The notes under the pieces were generated by a model. It ran no database searches. It had not been told where the DNA came from and worked only from the letters and a program-made list of their open reading frames with translations. Both the position numbers and the translations under genes were made by a program. 13,569 nucleotides of DNA. It comes from Clostridia bacterium (lineage in GTDB: Bacteria > Bacillota > Clostridia > Oscillospirales > Acutalibacteraceae). This document shows positions 1-6,596 of this stretch, piece by piece. The stretch spans positions 1-13,569 of the forward strand of contig JAGBSR010000219.1 in NCBI GenBank assembly GCA_017631745.1, read 5' to 3'. Every line of letters starts with the position of its first letter. Positions within the stretch are counted from its first letter, which is position 1.

Positions 1-206
1 AGTAAACGAACAAGGTCGGGGCATATTTCTCCCTCTATTATTTCTACACCTTTCCATTGGCAAAGAGTTCGAAATATTTCTCGGATTGCTTCTCTATGTT
101 CTCCATAGAAAACCTTTCTTCTATACTTTGGGGCAAACACTATATGATATTTGCAATTCCATTTGGTATGTGCCAAACTATGTGTGACATTATTTTGTTC
201 TGACAT
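1..206 (-). CDS. tnpA: IS200/IS605-family transposase TnpA, N-terminal part, cut by window edge
   Basis: Sixty-eight codons are readable, starting at the ATG at 206-204 behind an AGGAGGAC ribosome binding site (213-220); the 3' end lies outside the window. The protein contains WNCKYHIVFAPKYRRK at residues 16-31, a hallmark of small single-strand Y1 transposases of the IS200/IS605 family (normally about 130-155 residues). These enzymes cut and join single-stranded DNA at subterminal hairpins, using an HUH metal-binding motif and a later tyrosine. Where the HUH motif is expected (PDHxHL), this copy reads C62-P-D-L-V-R-L68, so both histidines are replaced although the frame is open. It may therefore be an inactive or diverged copy. 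The catalytic tyrosine region is not in the window. The family call is firm; loss of activity is inferred. Confidence 0.9.
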   Translation of the reverse strand, partial: MSEQNNVTHSLAHTKWNCKYHIVFAPKYRRKVFYGEHREAIREIFRTLCQWKGVEIIEGEICPDLVRL

Positions 207-215
207 TATAATGTC

Positions 216-275
216 CTCCTTATATGTTATTTTGCGTAATTTGCAGGTCACGCTTTTACTATAACACATAAGGAG
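216..275 (-). promoter_or_regulatory. tnpA leader stem-loop sequestering the Shine-Dalgarno
   Basis: The segment 261-275 (ATAACACATAAGGAG) is complementary to 216-230 over 15 base pairs with one G-U wobble, separated by a 30-nt loop. On the minus-strand transcript the 3' arm contains most of the AGGAGG ribosome binding site of tnpA. IS200 elements are known to repress their transposase by burying the ribosome binding site in a 5' leader stem-loop, and this arrangement matches that. The pairing is seen directly; the regulatory effect is inferred from the family. Confidence 0.7.
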
Positions 276-373
276 TTTTTCTGTTATCTGCATAGGCAAT
301 AGCCTTTTTTGAACCCCGCCACTATGGCGTGGTTTTCATATACAATAAACAACCGCGCGGTTTTGCTATATAA

Positions 374-405
374 AAAAGCCTACGGAACAAATTCCGTAGG
401 CTTTT
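374..405 (-). terminator. Rho-independent terminator of the 427-1884 hydrolase gene
   Basis: A perfect 14-bp inverted repeat (374-387 and 392-405, loop CAAA) with a GCCTACGGAA core ends in a T-run on the minus strand. It lies 22 nt after the stop codon of the minus-strand hydrolase gene. T-runs flank both sides, so it could also stop plus-strand transcription. Confidence 0.9.
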
Positions 406-426
406 GGCTATTCAATTATTTCAGAA

Positions 427-1884
427 TCAGAAACCGATGAAGTTTTCGTTTGCATCACAGTTCATGAAACGGGGATAGTCAGGATTTGTGTAAACTGTGG
501 GCTGAGTATCCTGTGTAATAAGCCAGATAGCAAAATCTGTGTGATCGCTGCCGTCCTTACAACCAACGTGACCTGCATTCTTAACAATCCATGTTCTGTC
601 TGCATAGAGACATGTTTTAGCATTTACAACCTTATCAGGTGAAATGTATTCAGCTTCTACGCCTGCCATCTGTTCAGCTGTGAGAGTTTTGCCGAAGTCA
701 GCAACAACTGCACCGCCTGATGTACGGTCTGTTTCGAGAACACCGTCACCGTGAGCTCTGAAGCCTGAGTAGATGGGAAGCTGTCTTGCGTTGTAGTGTG
801 AAACATAACCGAACTTAACATCTGATGCTTCTAATTTAGCCATTGTTTCTTCTGTGCTGAATACGAAATCTCTGATCTTAGCGATTTCAGCGAGAGCTGT
901 TGTATATTCATCTTCTACACCGTCGAAGAAGAAATCAACAGCAGCGTCAAATTCTTCGTCGGGAATAAGAGCCCAGAGACCGTATGCTGTAGCAAGGCAT
1001 TCGCGAAGGAAGTCAGCGTAAATCTTATCCTTGTATTCTACAAGAGCTTCGTTTACAAAATTAACAATCTTCTTGAGGATACCGAATGCCTTAAGAAGCT
1101 TAACAAGAAGGTTTACGAAGAAGTTACCCTTTGTCTTTGCAATAAGGAATTCTGTGATACCGTTATTGTCGATAACAAGATCGCCTGAGAAAGCTGAGCC
1201 AACGATGTGACCGCCGTTGTGAGCGCCTGAGAAGAAGAATACTGAATCAAAAATATCTGTGCCGTATTTGTAGATATATGATGTTGTGATCATACCGCCC
1301 ATGCTGCAAGCTGCAACGTCAAGCTTATCTGCGCCTGTTTCTGCCTTTACATTATCAAGGTAGCTCTTAAGGTCGTCAGCGAGCTTATCGGGACTCATTC
1401 TCCAGTCAAATGTATAAAGGTATACATTTTCACCGCCGTATTTATTAGCAAGTGAACGGTAAAGACCAACAGCTGTGTCTGCCCATTCATCACCTGATAA
1501 ATCATAGTTGTCAGCTGAGAGAGGGAACTTGGGAATATGTACATTGGGGTTAGCGGGGTTGCCTTCTTTGTCAAGCTTTACATTCTTGAAAATATCGCAG
1601 CCTAATGATGTGATTGTGTTGATGATAGCGTTTTTGTCTTTCTTAACATAGTTAAGAGCAAAGTTGAGGAAGATATTTGAAATATCAAAAGCCTCAACAG
1701 TGATAGCTTTGTTGCCGTTTTCGTCAACAAGACCTGCAAAGTCGATACCTCTTACAACAACGAGGGGATCGCCGTCATACTCAACTGTTGCCTCAGCTTC
1801 TGCTGCAAATGCCATAGGCATAGCTGTTGCAATCATAAGGATTACAAGGATAACAGATAAGCTTTTCTTTAAAAGTTTGTTCAT
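427..1884 (-). CDS. Secreted alpha/beta hydrolase, lipase/LCAT-like
   Basis: The gene encodes 485 residues. Residues 1-28 form a signal peptide (KK, hydrophobic core, AMAFA-A type cleavage), so the product is exported. An alpha/beta-hydrolase fold is indicated by LVVVRGIDFAG (41-51, strand and oxyanion loop), a YTFDWRMSPDKLADDL segment (157-172) like those of LCAT-type lipases, the nucleophile elbow AACSMGG with Ser194, an acidic residue in HGDGVLETD (Asp380 or Asp386) and a candidate catalytic His439 in KNAGHVG. The elbow is A-x-S-x-G instead of the usual G-x-S-x-G. Residues 250-345, helical and charged, are a probable lid or insertion. The likely role is hydrolysis of an ester or lipid outside the cell; the substrate is unknown. 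The ATG at 1884 follows a GGAAGGAG ribosome binding site (1893-1900). A related, larger hydrolase lies at 11363-13324. The fold is well supported; lipase activity is not proven. Confidence 0.8.
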   Translation of the reverse strand: MNKLLKKSLSVILVILMIATAMPMAFAAEAEATVEYDGDPLVVVRGIDFAGLVDENGNKAITVEAFDISNIFLNFALNYVKKDKNAIINTITSLGCDIFKNVKLDKEGNPANPNVHIPKFPLSADNYDLSGDEWADTAVGLYRSLANKYGGENVYLYTFDWRMSPDKLADDLKSYLDNVKAETGADKLDVAACSMGGMITTSYIYKYGTDIFDSVFFFSGAHNGGHIVGSAFSGDLVIDNNGITEFLIAKTKGNFFVNLLVKLLKAFGILKKIVNFVNEALVEYKDKIYADFLRECLATAYGLWALIPDEEFDAAVDFFFDGVEDEYTTALAEIAKIRDFVFSTEETMAKLEASDVKFGYVSHYNARQLPIYSGFRAHGDGVLETDRTSGGAVVADFGKTLTAEQMAGVEAEYISPDKVVNAKTCLYADRTWIVKNAGHVGCKDGSDHTDFAIWLITQDTQPTVYTNPDYPRFMNCDANENFIGF

Positions 1885-1900
1885 TTGAAATTCTCCTTCC

Positions 1901-1919
1901 GCAATGTTTTAAACATCGC
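1901..1919. promoter_or_regulatory. 19-bp imperfect palindrome in the hydrolase leader
   Basis: GCAATGTTTTAAACATCGC pairs with itself at 8 of 9 positions around a central T. It sits between the promoter (1989-2017) and the ribosome binding site of the 427-1884 gene, where it could be an operator or a small leader hairpin. No regulator can be named. Confidence 0.35.
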
Positions 1920-1988
1920 AATTAATTTGTTTTTGTGGTAAACACCGCCATCTGAATGACGCTTGTTTCTACATTTTCCACTTGTTAA

Positions 1989-2017
1989 ATACTAACATAA
2001 TTTGATTTCTTTGTCAA
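1989..2017 (-). promoter_or_regulatory. Promoter of the 427-1884 hydrolase gene
   Basis: On the minus strand there is a perfect -35 TTGACA (2017-2012), a 17-nt spacer, and a TAGTAT -10 (1994-1989) preceded by TGT, an extended -10. Start of transcription is expected near 1982, giving a leader of about 100 nt. Confidence 0.8.
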
Positions 2018-2105
2018 TGTTTTTAAATAAATATGAATATAAATCAAGTAAGCACAGGAAGTTTCTGCTGCCGATAAAAAACAGTCTTATATTTGCTTTG
2101 CCGTA

Positions 2106-2134
2106 TTCACTTTTACCTGCTTATGTGTTATAAT
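2106..2134 (+). promoter_or_regulatory. Promoter of the glycoside hydrolase gene
   Basis: A consensus TATAAT -10 (2129-2134) is preceded by TGT (extended -10) and, 17 nt upstream, by a weak -35 TTCACT (2106-2111). The transcript would start about 25 nt before the start codon, just upstream of a GGGAGTG ribosome binding site. Confidence 0.7.
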
Positions 2135-2163
2135 ACCATCATAACTGTTACGGGAGTGAAAAT

Positions 2164-3666
2164 ATGAAATTCGACATTAAAAATTTCACAACAAAAATCA
2201 TCTGCGACAAAGCCCTGTCTGACGCTGAAACCGAAACTGTTTTAAGAGAAAACGAGCTCGATTTATACATAAGTGCCAAAAAAGACAGGCCGAAGTTTGT
2301 TGAGCTTCATTGGTCCTTCGAGTCAGAAGAAAATTTGTTTGTACTCGGCGACGCCTGGGAAAGAAGTTACGGTAATCTTGAGTTTAAAAGGCTCTCTGAC
2401 AATGACCGCTTTATGCCCTGGTACTTTATTGCAACCGATAAAAACAAAAGCTTCTGCTTCGGCGTAAAGACGGGCTGTAACTCCTTCGTGTGCTTCAGAT
2501 ATGACAAAAAGGGCATCACAGCAATTATCGACTGCCGAAACGGCGGTAACGGTGTGCATCTTAACGGCAGAAAGCTTTGCCTTGCTACTTTTGTGCTTGC
2601 GGAATATGACGACGCCGACATTTACTCTTGCCTTAAGGACTATTGTAAGAAGCTTTGCGATAAGCCTCTTTTACCCTCATACAGAGTTTACGGCGGTAAC
2701 AACTGGTACTACGCCTACGGCAAGAGCAACTATAAGCAGATTATATCCGATGCCAAGCTTCAGGTTGAGCTTGCAAAGGGTATCGACAACAAGCCCTTTA
2801 TGGTTATCGACGACTGCTGGCAACCGAAAAAGTGCTGCGGTCCCTGGGTACCAAACAGGAAATTCAAGGATATGAAAAAGCTTGCCGATGAAATAAAAGA
2901 CCTCGGTGCAAGACCGGGCATTTGGGTAAGACTTCTTCGCAACAAAGACAGAGCTCTCAAAAAAGATGTACGTGTTCTCAGAAAAGGAAAGAGACAATAT
3001 CTTGACCCCACACATCCTACCGTTCAGGCTTATGTGAGAGCAGATGTTGAAAGAGTAAAAAATTGGGGCTATGAGCTCATAAAGCACGATTTTTCCACTG
3101 CCGATCTTTTCGGCGATTACGGCGGAAGCTTAACAAACGGCTGCACCAATATAGGCGATTGGCATTTTTACGACAAGACCAGAACCAACGCGGAAATAGT
3201 ACTTGATTTTTACAGACTCATCAAGGATGCAGCAGGCGATATGCTCATTATCGGCTGTAACACCTTCACTCACCTTGCGGCAGGTCTTGTACATCTTCAG
3301 AGAACAGGTGACGATACCAGCGGCAAAGAGTGGGAAAGAACAAAGGTTATGGGTGTCAACACTCTTGCTTTCCGTCTTGCCCAGAACGAAACCTTCTATA
3401 TGTGCGATGCCGACTGTGTAGGCATACTAAAGGATTATATCCCTTGGGAGAAAAACTCTCAGTGGCTTCACCTGCTCTCATACAGCAACACTCCCCTGTT
3501 TGTATCCTGTACGGATAAAATCAACCCTCAGCAAAGAGCTGAGCTCAGCACAGCCTATAAGGTTTTTAATGAAAAAGACCACCAATTCACGCCCGTCGAT
3601 ATTTATGAAACCAAAACACCCGAGATATGGGAAATCGACGGCGAGACAGTTAAATATAATTGGTAA
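2164..3666 (+). CDS. Clan-D glycoside hydrolase (GH36/GH27-like, alpha-galactosidase type)
   Basis: The product has 500 residues and no signal peptide, so it acts in the cytoplasm. Residues 1-165 form a beta-rich N-terminal domain and residues 175-440 a TIM barrel. Motifs fit retaining alpha-galactosidase-type enzymes: FMVIDDCWQ (212-220), ARPGIWVRLL (249-258), the nucleophile Asp309 in LIKHDFST and the acid/base Asp383 or Asp384 in RTGDDTSG. A short beta domain closes the protein (about 455-500). The expected reaction is removal of an alpha-linked terminal sugar, probably galactose, from an imported oligosaccharide. It is shorter than classical GH36 enzymes (about 700 residues) and may belong to a less-studied subgroup, so the exact linkage is uncertain. 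It stands alone: no sugar transporter or regulator is adjacent, and it is bounded by its own promoter and terminator. The start is set by the GGGAGTG site at 2152-2158. Confidence 0.78.
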   Translation: MKFDIKNFTTKIICDKALSDAETETVLRENELDLYISAKKDRPKFVELHWSFESEENLFVLGDAWERSYGNLEFKRLSDNDRFMPWYFIATDKNKSFCFGVKTGCNSFVCFRYDKKGITAIIDCRNGGNGVHLNGRKLCLATFVLAEYDDADIYSCLKDYCKKLCDKPLLPSYRVYGGNNWYYAYGKSNYKQIISDAKLQVELAKGIDNKPFMVIDDCWQPKKCCGPWVPNRKFKDMKKLADEIKDLGARPGIWVRLLRNKDRALKKDVRVLRKGKRQYLDPTHPTVQAYVRADVERVKNWGYELIKHDFSTADLFGDYGGSLTNGCTNIGDWHFYDKTRTNAEIVLDFYRLIKDAAGDMLIIGCNTFTHLAAGLVHLQRTGDDTSGKEWERTKVMGVNTLAFRLAQNETFYMCDADCVGILKDYIPWEKNSQWLHLLSYSNTPLFVSCTDKINPQQRAELSTAYKVFNEKDHQFTPVDIYETKTPEIWEIDGETVKYNW

Positions 3667-3671
3667 GCTAC

Positions 3672-3708
3672 ACGGCTACGGAGTAATTCTCTGTGGCCGT
3701 ATTTTTTG
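3672..3708 (+). terminator. Rho-independent terminator of the glycoside hydrolase gene
   Basis: A 12-bp stem with two G-U wobbles (3672-3683 and 3689-3700, loop TAATT) is followed by ATTTTTTG. It begins 5 nt after the stop codon. Confidence 0.88.
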
Positions 3709-3751
3709 TAAAAATTTGAAATAAAGGCGTGGGATTTGTATATAAAAAGTG

Positions 3752-3757
3752 TATAAT
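3752..3757 (+). promoter_or_regulatory. Possible -10 element upstream of the sigma-factor gene
   Basis: TATAAT stands 33 nt before the proposed start codon. No convincing -35 is seen at 16-18 nt; the sequence at that distance is GTGGGA. It may be a weak or activator-dependent promoter, or the gene may be read by its own sigma factor. Confidence 0.4.
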
Positions 3758-3790
3758 GAGGTGAAAGGACATATGAAAGGAGGTCTGCTT

Positions 3791-4333
3791 ATGAATGAGC
3801 GGGAAATTATTGAGCTTATAGTAAAAGGCGATGAACTCGGTCTCAAGGCACTGCAGATAAATTACAGTCCTCTGATACGCTACATAATCTCACCCATTTT
3901 AAAAGACGCCCGCGAGCAGGAAGAGTGTCTGTCGGAGGTTATAATGAAAATATGGGATAAAATCCGGCTCTATGACCCCGAAAAAGGCAGTTGGAACGCC
4001 TGGGTAACATCAATAGCGAGAAATACCGCTCTGAACCGTTTGCGCAAAGTAAAGACCGATATGAGCTTAGAAGATTTACCGTCAGATGTTCCCTCATCTG
4101 AGCCGACCCCTGAGGAAATACTGATAAAAAGAGAAAGGGAACAGCTTTTGAAGCATGCTCTCGGCAAGCTCTCACAAAATGACAGAGCTATATTTTACAG
4201 AAAATATTATTATCTGCAATCTACTGCTCAGATAGCGGCAGAGCTCGGCACTACTGAGAGAGCCGTTGAAGGCAAATTATACAGAATAAAAAAGAAGCTC
4301 AGAAAACTGTTGGGAGGTGACAACTATGAATAA
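3791..4333 (+). CDS. ECF-type RNA polymerase sigma factor
   Basis: With the start at 3791 the protein has 180 residues. This ATG is chosen because AAAGGAGGT (3776-3784) lies 6 nt upstream; an earlier in-frame ATG at 3749 would place that site inside the coding region. Residues 15-87 match sigma region 2, including the segment GSWNAWVTSIARNTALNRLR that corresponds to the -10 recognition and core-binding part. Residues 88-115 are an acidic, proline-rich linker, and 116-175 form region 4 with a helix-turn-helix (STAQIAAELGTTERAVEGKL). Regions 1 and 3 are absent, as in extracytoplasmic-function sigma factors. It would direct RNA polymerase to a small regulon in response to an envelope or environmental signal. 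Its stop codon overlaps the start of the membrane protein downstream by 8 nt, the usual arrangement for a sigma factor and its regulator. The ECF class is secure; target genes are unknown. Confidence 0.9.
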   Translation: MNEREIIELIVKGDELGLKALQINYSPLIRYIISPILKDAREQEECLSEVIMKIWDKIRLYDPEKGSWNAWVTSIARNTALNRLRKVKTDMSLEDLPSDVPSSEPTPEEILIKREREQLLKHALGKLSQNDRAIFYRKYYYLQSTAQIAAELGTTERAVEGKLYRIKKKLRKLLGGDNYE

Positions 4334-5861
4334 CAACGGATATTTCCCTTTAAACGATGCTGAGTTTGAAGATATGCTTCAATCATCACTACCAAACACC
4401 CCCCCTGAAGAAGTCGTGGAAGCCGTTACTCCTTGGAAAAAAGCTATCAGGCGTATTCTGTGGGGACTGGGGCTCAGCACTCTCACACTTAACTTTTTCG
4501 GACTGAATCATATTCTCCCCACTATCGGCATTGTGTTATCAATTCTCGGTGTCAGAGCACTGCGAAATGAAACCAAATGGTTTAAGGTATATTACATCAC
4601 AACCATAGTGCGGGCTATACACCTTCTGATTGTTCTTGTGCTCGGTACCACCGTCAGCTTTAGGACATTAATACCCGATACTGTATATATCATATTGAAC
4701 TTGTCACTTACATTTCTCAATATTGCATTTTTCTGTGCTGCCCTTTTCTCGGTAGAGAAAAAGTCAGGCATTAACCCCCGTACAGCTCCTATGGCTGCTC
4801 TTGTCTTGTGGTATCTTGGTATTTCATTCCTCAGCATAATAAACTTTAACGGATTCATTGTTCCGTGGGTGATGATTATCGGATTTATATGTATTATTGT
4901 AAGTCTCAACAAGATTTCAAAAGAAATCGATCAGGTGGGCTATAATATAGAAAACGCTCCCGTAAAAATCCCTGATAAGATATTAACTGCAATACTCTCT
5001 GTCACTCTCATAATCGGTCTTGGCTGCGGATATGCCTTTGGCGGAAGTTATCCTATGCAGTGGGAAGAAAAAAATCAAAACGAGCACATCGAGGTTCTGC
5101 AAATCAAAGAGCATCTTATTGTCCTCGGTTTCCCCGAAAAAATACTCAACGATATGTCAGCAGAGGATATCCTCGCCTGTGAAGGTGCAACAAAGATTGT
5201 TGTATATGAAGACAAGGTACCTTTTAATGACGACACAAGAGTTATTACAGTAACAGAGCAAGTAACACCATATTTCTCAAGCACATACGACAAAACCATC
5301 CACGATGTTGAGGAAATGACCGTCACGGGTATAGGCGTATGCCTGACCGAAGAGTCCGAGGGTGACGGAGACTGGATAATTATCCACCATTTCTGTTGGG
5401 ATGTAAACCCCGGTTTTTACGGTACAGAGAGCATACAGCTGTGGCCTGCATACCAAAACAACAGTAAAAACCGTTTCCGCTATGTCGATGAGCCAACAGG
5501 CCGTGTGCTTTACACTAAAGACGATGTTGATTATGTGTCTGACTATTACAGTCTCGGCAGTGAGAATTACACCTCTAATACCATATTCTGGGGCGAACAA
5601 ACAAACCGAGATGTTTTTGCAACATTCTCGCTTCCCGATAAAGGCGAAAGACAGCGTGGCTATGTGATGTATCCTGTAGCCGATAATTCCGATACCAATA
5701 CAATCATAGACTCATGGTTCAATTATACTCATCAGGAAAGCCTCCTGCAGTACCCTGCAATTACTGCAAAAGAACACAGACAAAGAGGTACCGCTAACAA
5801 ATCATTCCCGTTCAGAACTCAGCAGAGAGCCCTACAGATAAGAGAGCGCGAGCTCAATTGA
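4326..5861 (+). CDS. Polytopic membrane protein with large outside domain, probable sigma regulator
   Basis: The product has 511 residues from the ATG at 4326, which lies 8 nt behind GGGAGG (4312-4317); an in-frame GTG at 4317 overlaps that site and is less likely. Residues 1-40 are cytoplasmic, acidic and hydrophilic (FEDMLQSSLPNTPPEEVVEA). About seven membrane segments follow (roughly 42-58, 62-78, 87-109, 117-142, 156-175, 178-195, 218-238). Residues 240-511 form a hydrophilic, aromatic-rich domain expected outside the cell. No classical anti-sigma or zinc-finger motif is visible. Its role is inferred from the 8-nt overlap with the sigma-factor gene: the short N-terminal tail could bind the sigma factor and the outside domain could sense a signal. 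The outside part contains an LGFPEKILNDMSAEDILAC segment (about 267-285) that I cannot assign to a named domain. The -35 of the next promoter overlaps its stop codon, and no terminator separates it from the B12 operon. Confidence 0.75.
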   Translation: MNNNGYFPLNDAEFEDMLQSSLPNTPPEEVVEAVTPWKKAIRRILWGLGLSTLTLNFFGLNHILPTIGIVLSILGVRALRNETKWFKVYYITTIVRAIHLLIVLVLGTTVSFRTLIPDTVYIILNLSLTFLNIAFFCAALFSVEKKSGINPRTAPMAALVLWYLGISFLSIINFNGFIVPWVMIIGFICIIVSLNKISKEIDQVGYNIENAPVKIPDKILTAILSVTLIIGLGCGYAFGGSYPMQWEEKNQNEHIEVLQIKEHLIVLGFPEKILNDMSAEDILACEGATKIVVYEDKVPFNDDTRVITVTEQVTPYFSSTYDKTIHDVEEMTVTGIGVCLTEESEGDGDWIIIHHFCWDVNPGFYGTESIQLWPAYQNNSKNRFRYVDEPTGRVLYTKDDVDYVSDYYSLGSENYTSNTIFWGEQTNRDVFATFSLPDKGERQRGYVMYPVADNSDTNTIIDSWFNYTHQESLLQYPAITAKEHRQRGTANKSFPFRTQQRALQIRERELN

Positions 5862-5886
5862 CAAAACCGTCATACTGATGTATAAT
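5858..5886 (+). promoter_or_regulatory. Consensus promoter of the B12-riboswitch operon
   Basis: A perfect TTGACA (5858-5863), a 17-nt spacer and a perfect TATAAT (5881-5886) are present. The -35 overlaps the TGA stop (5859-5861) of the preceding membrane-protein gene. Transcription should begin near 5893, shortly before the riboswitch P1 stem. Confidence 0.9.
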
Positions 5887-5906
5887 TTATCGCAAGTGAA
5901 TAGAAA

Positions 5907-6114
5907 CATTTCAGGTGTCGGGTAAGTTTAACTTATCAGGTGAAAAGGGAAGCAGGGTGAAAGTCCCTCACGATCTCGTCGCTGTAATGCAGGAGCTTTG
6001 TTCCCCGTGTTAAGTCACAGTCATTGGTGAAGGCCGAGAAGACGAAACAAAGTGTTGATAGCTTAGTCAGAAGACCTGCCTGAGATGATGTTGTGGGGCC
6101 GCGAGTAATCGGCT
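5907..6114 (+). ncRNA. Cobalamin (adenosylcobalamin-type) riboswitch aptamer
   Basis: The conserved core AAAGGGAAGCAGGGTGAA (5944-5961) runs on to CGTCGCTGTAA (5976-5986), followed by the GTCACAGTC and GGTGAAGGCCGAGA segments and the B12 box AGTCAGAAGACCTGCC (6065-6080). A 9-bp P1 stem pairs 5907-5915 (CATTTCAGG) with 6079-6087 (CCTGAGATG), with one G-U wobble. A downstream hairpin with stem GCCG/CGGC (6098-6101/6110-6113) and an 8-nt loop is in the right place for the peripheral P13/L13 element that makes a loop-loop contact with L5. Cobalamin riboswitches generally lower expression of B12 uptake or synthesis genes when cofactor is bound. The identification is by direct sequence recognition. 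Confidence 0.95.
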
Positions 6115-6123
6115 TAAGCAAAA

Positions 6124-6188
6124 CGACTCCTTCTTTTAAGTCGCAAGTGTCGCAATCTTTTATGCACTAAGATTTAAAAGAAAGGAGG
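6124..6188 (+). promoter_or_regulatory. Translational expression platform of the riboswitch
   Basis: The segment 6127-6139 (CTCCTTCTTTTAA) can pair with 6174-6187 (TTAAAAGAAAGGAG) over 13 base pairs with one bulged A, burying the AAAGGAGG ribosome binding site of the DUF4430 gene. A competing small hairpin joins CGACT (6124-6128) to AGTCG (6139-6143) and would free that site. No U-run terminator is present, so control appears to act on translation. Which state is ligand-bound is inferred from the family, not shown. Confidence 0.7.
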
Positions 6189-6197
6189 ATGTGTAAA

Positions 6198-6596
6198 ATG
6201 AAAGGCAAAAAAATCTTAGCTGTGGCTGTCGTGGCGGTGCTTGTTATCGCTATGGCATTAGCCTACAGCGCGTACAGCGAAAAGGCCACCGCAGGTATGA
6301 AGCATGTGACAATTGAAGTTGTTATGGCTGACGAAACCTCATCAGTCTATACAGTTGACACTGACGGTGAATATCTCATCGACGCTATGAACGCTGCTGA
6401 CGGCCTCACCTTTGAGGGCGAAGAGGGCCCCTACGGTTTTGCTGTAAACACCGTTAACGGCATTACTGCAAACCTTGAATACGGCGGTGCGTATTGGGCA
6501 TTCTATATCGGTGAGGAATACTGCAACTACGGTGTATCGGAGCAGCCCATTAACGACGGCGATGAATTCAGAATCGTTTACACTCTCGCACAGTGA
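6198..6596 (+). CDS. Membrane-anchored DUF4430 protein, probable corrinoid-capture subunit
   Basis: The product has 132 residues from the ATG at 6198, chosen because AAAGGAGG (6181-6188) is 9 nt upstream; an earlier ATG at 6189 directly abuts that site. Residues 1-25 are a single hydrophobic segment after KGKK, with no lipobox cysteine, so the protein is either a signal-anchored or a cleaved secreted protein. Residues about 55-131 match the DUF4430 domain, related to the C-terminal domain of transcobalamin and intrinsic factor: GPYGFAVNTVNGITA, then YWAFYIGEEYCNYGV, then the closing DGDEFRIVYT. It is directly under cobalamin-riboswitch control and overlaps the S-component gene by one base, so it probably presents a corrinoid to that transporter on the outer face of the membrane. 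Binding of B12 is inference from domain relationship and regulation. Confidence 0.85.
   Translation: MKGKKILAVAVVAVLVIAMALAYSAYSEKATAGMKHVTIEVVMADETSSVYTVDTDGEYLIDAMNAADGLTFEGEEGPYGFAVNTVNGITANLEYGGAYWAFYIGEEYCNYGVSEQPINDGDEFRIVYTLAQ

Larger units (their letters stand above)
1..332 (-). mobile_element. IS200/IS605-type insertion sequence, partial (left-end side)
   Basis: The element carries tnpA on the minus strand, so its left end lies to the right of the gene in window coordinates. An imperfect hairpin at 314-332 (CCCCGCCA, loop CTA, TGGCGTGG, one mismatch) is in the right place and of the right kind for the subterminal hairpin that TnpA recognises. The exact outer boundary and the target tetra- or pentanucleotide are not resolved; it lies somewhere between 332 and the terminator at 374. 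No target duplication is expected for this family. Confidence 0.6.

Noticed and set aside
294..311. Small hairpin AGGC-AATA-GCCT followed by TTTTTT, terminator-like on the plus strand.
   Set aside because: The stem is only 4 bp and no plus-strand gene precedes it, so I do not call a terminator.
351..362. Perfect palindrome AACCGCGCGGTT beside the IS end.
   Set aside because: Too short to rise above chance alone, with no gene or promoter placing it in a regulatory position. It may be flanking DNA or part of the element end, but nothing supports either.
1664..1888. 74-codon open frame on the plus strand.
   Set aside because: It is the antisense shadow of the hydrolase signal-peptide region, with no ribosome binding site.
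2677..3087. 136-codon open frame on the minus strand inside the glycoside hydrolase gene.
   Set aside because: Antisense to a clear conserved gene, with no ribosome binding site or recognisable domain.
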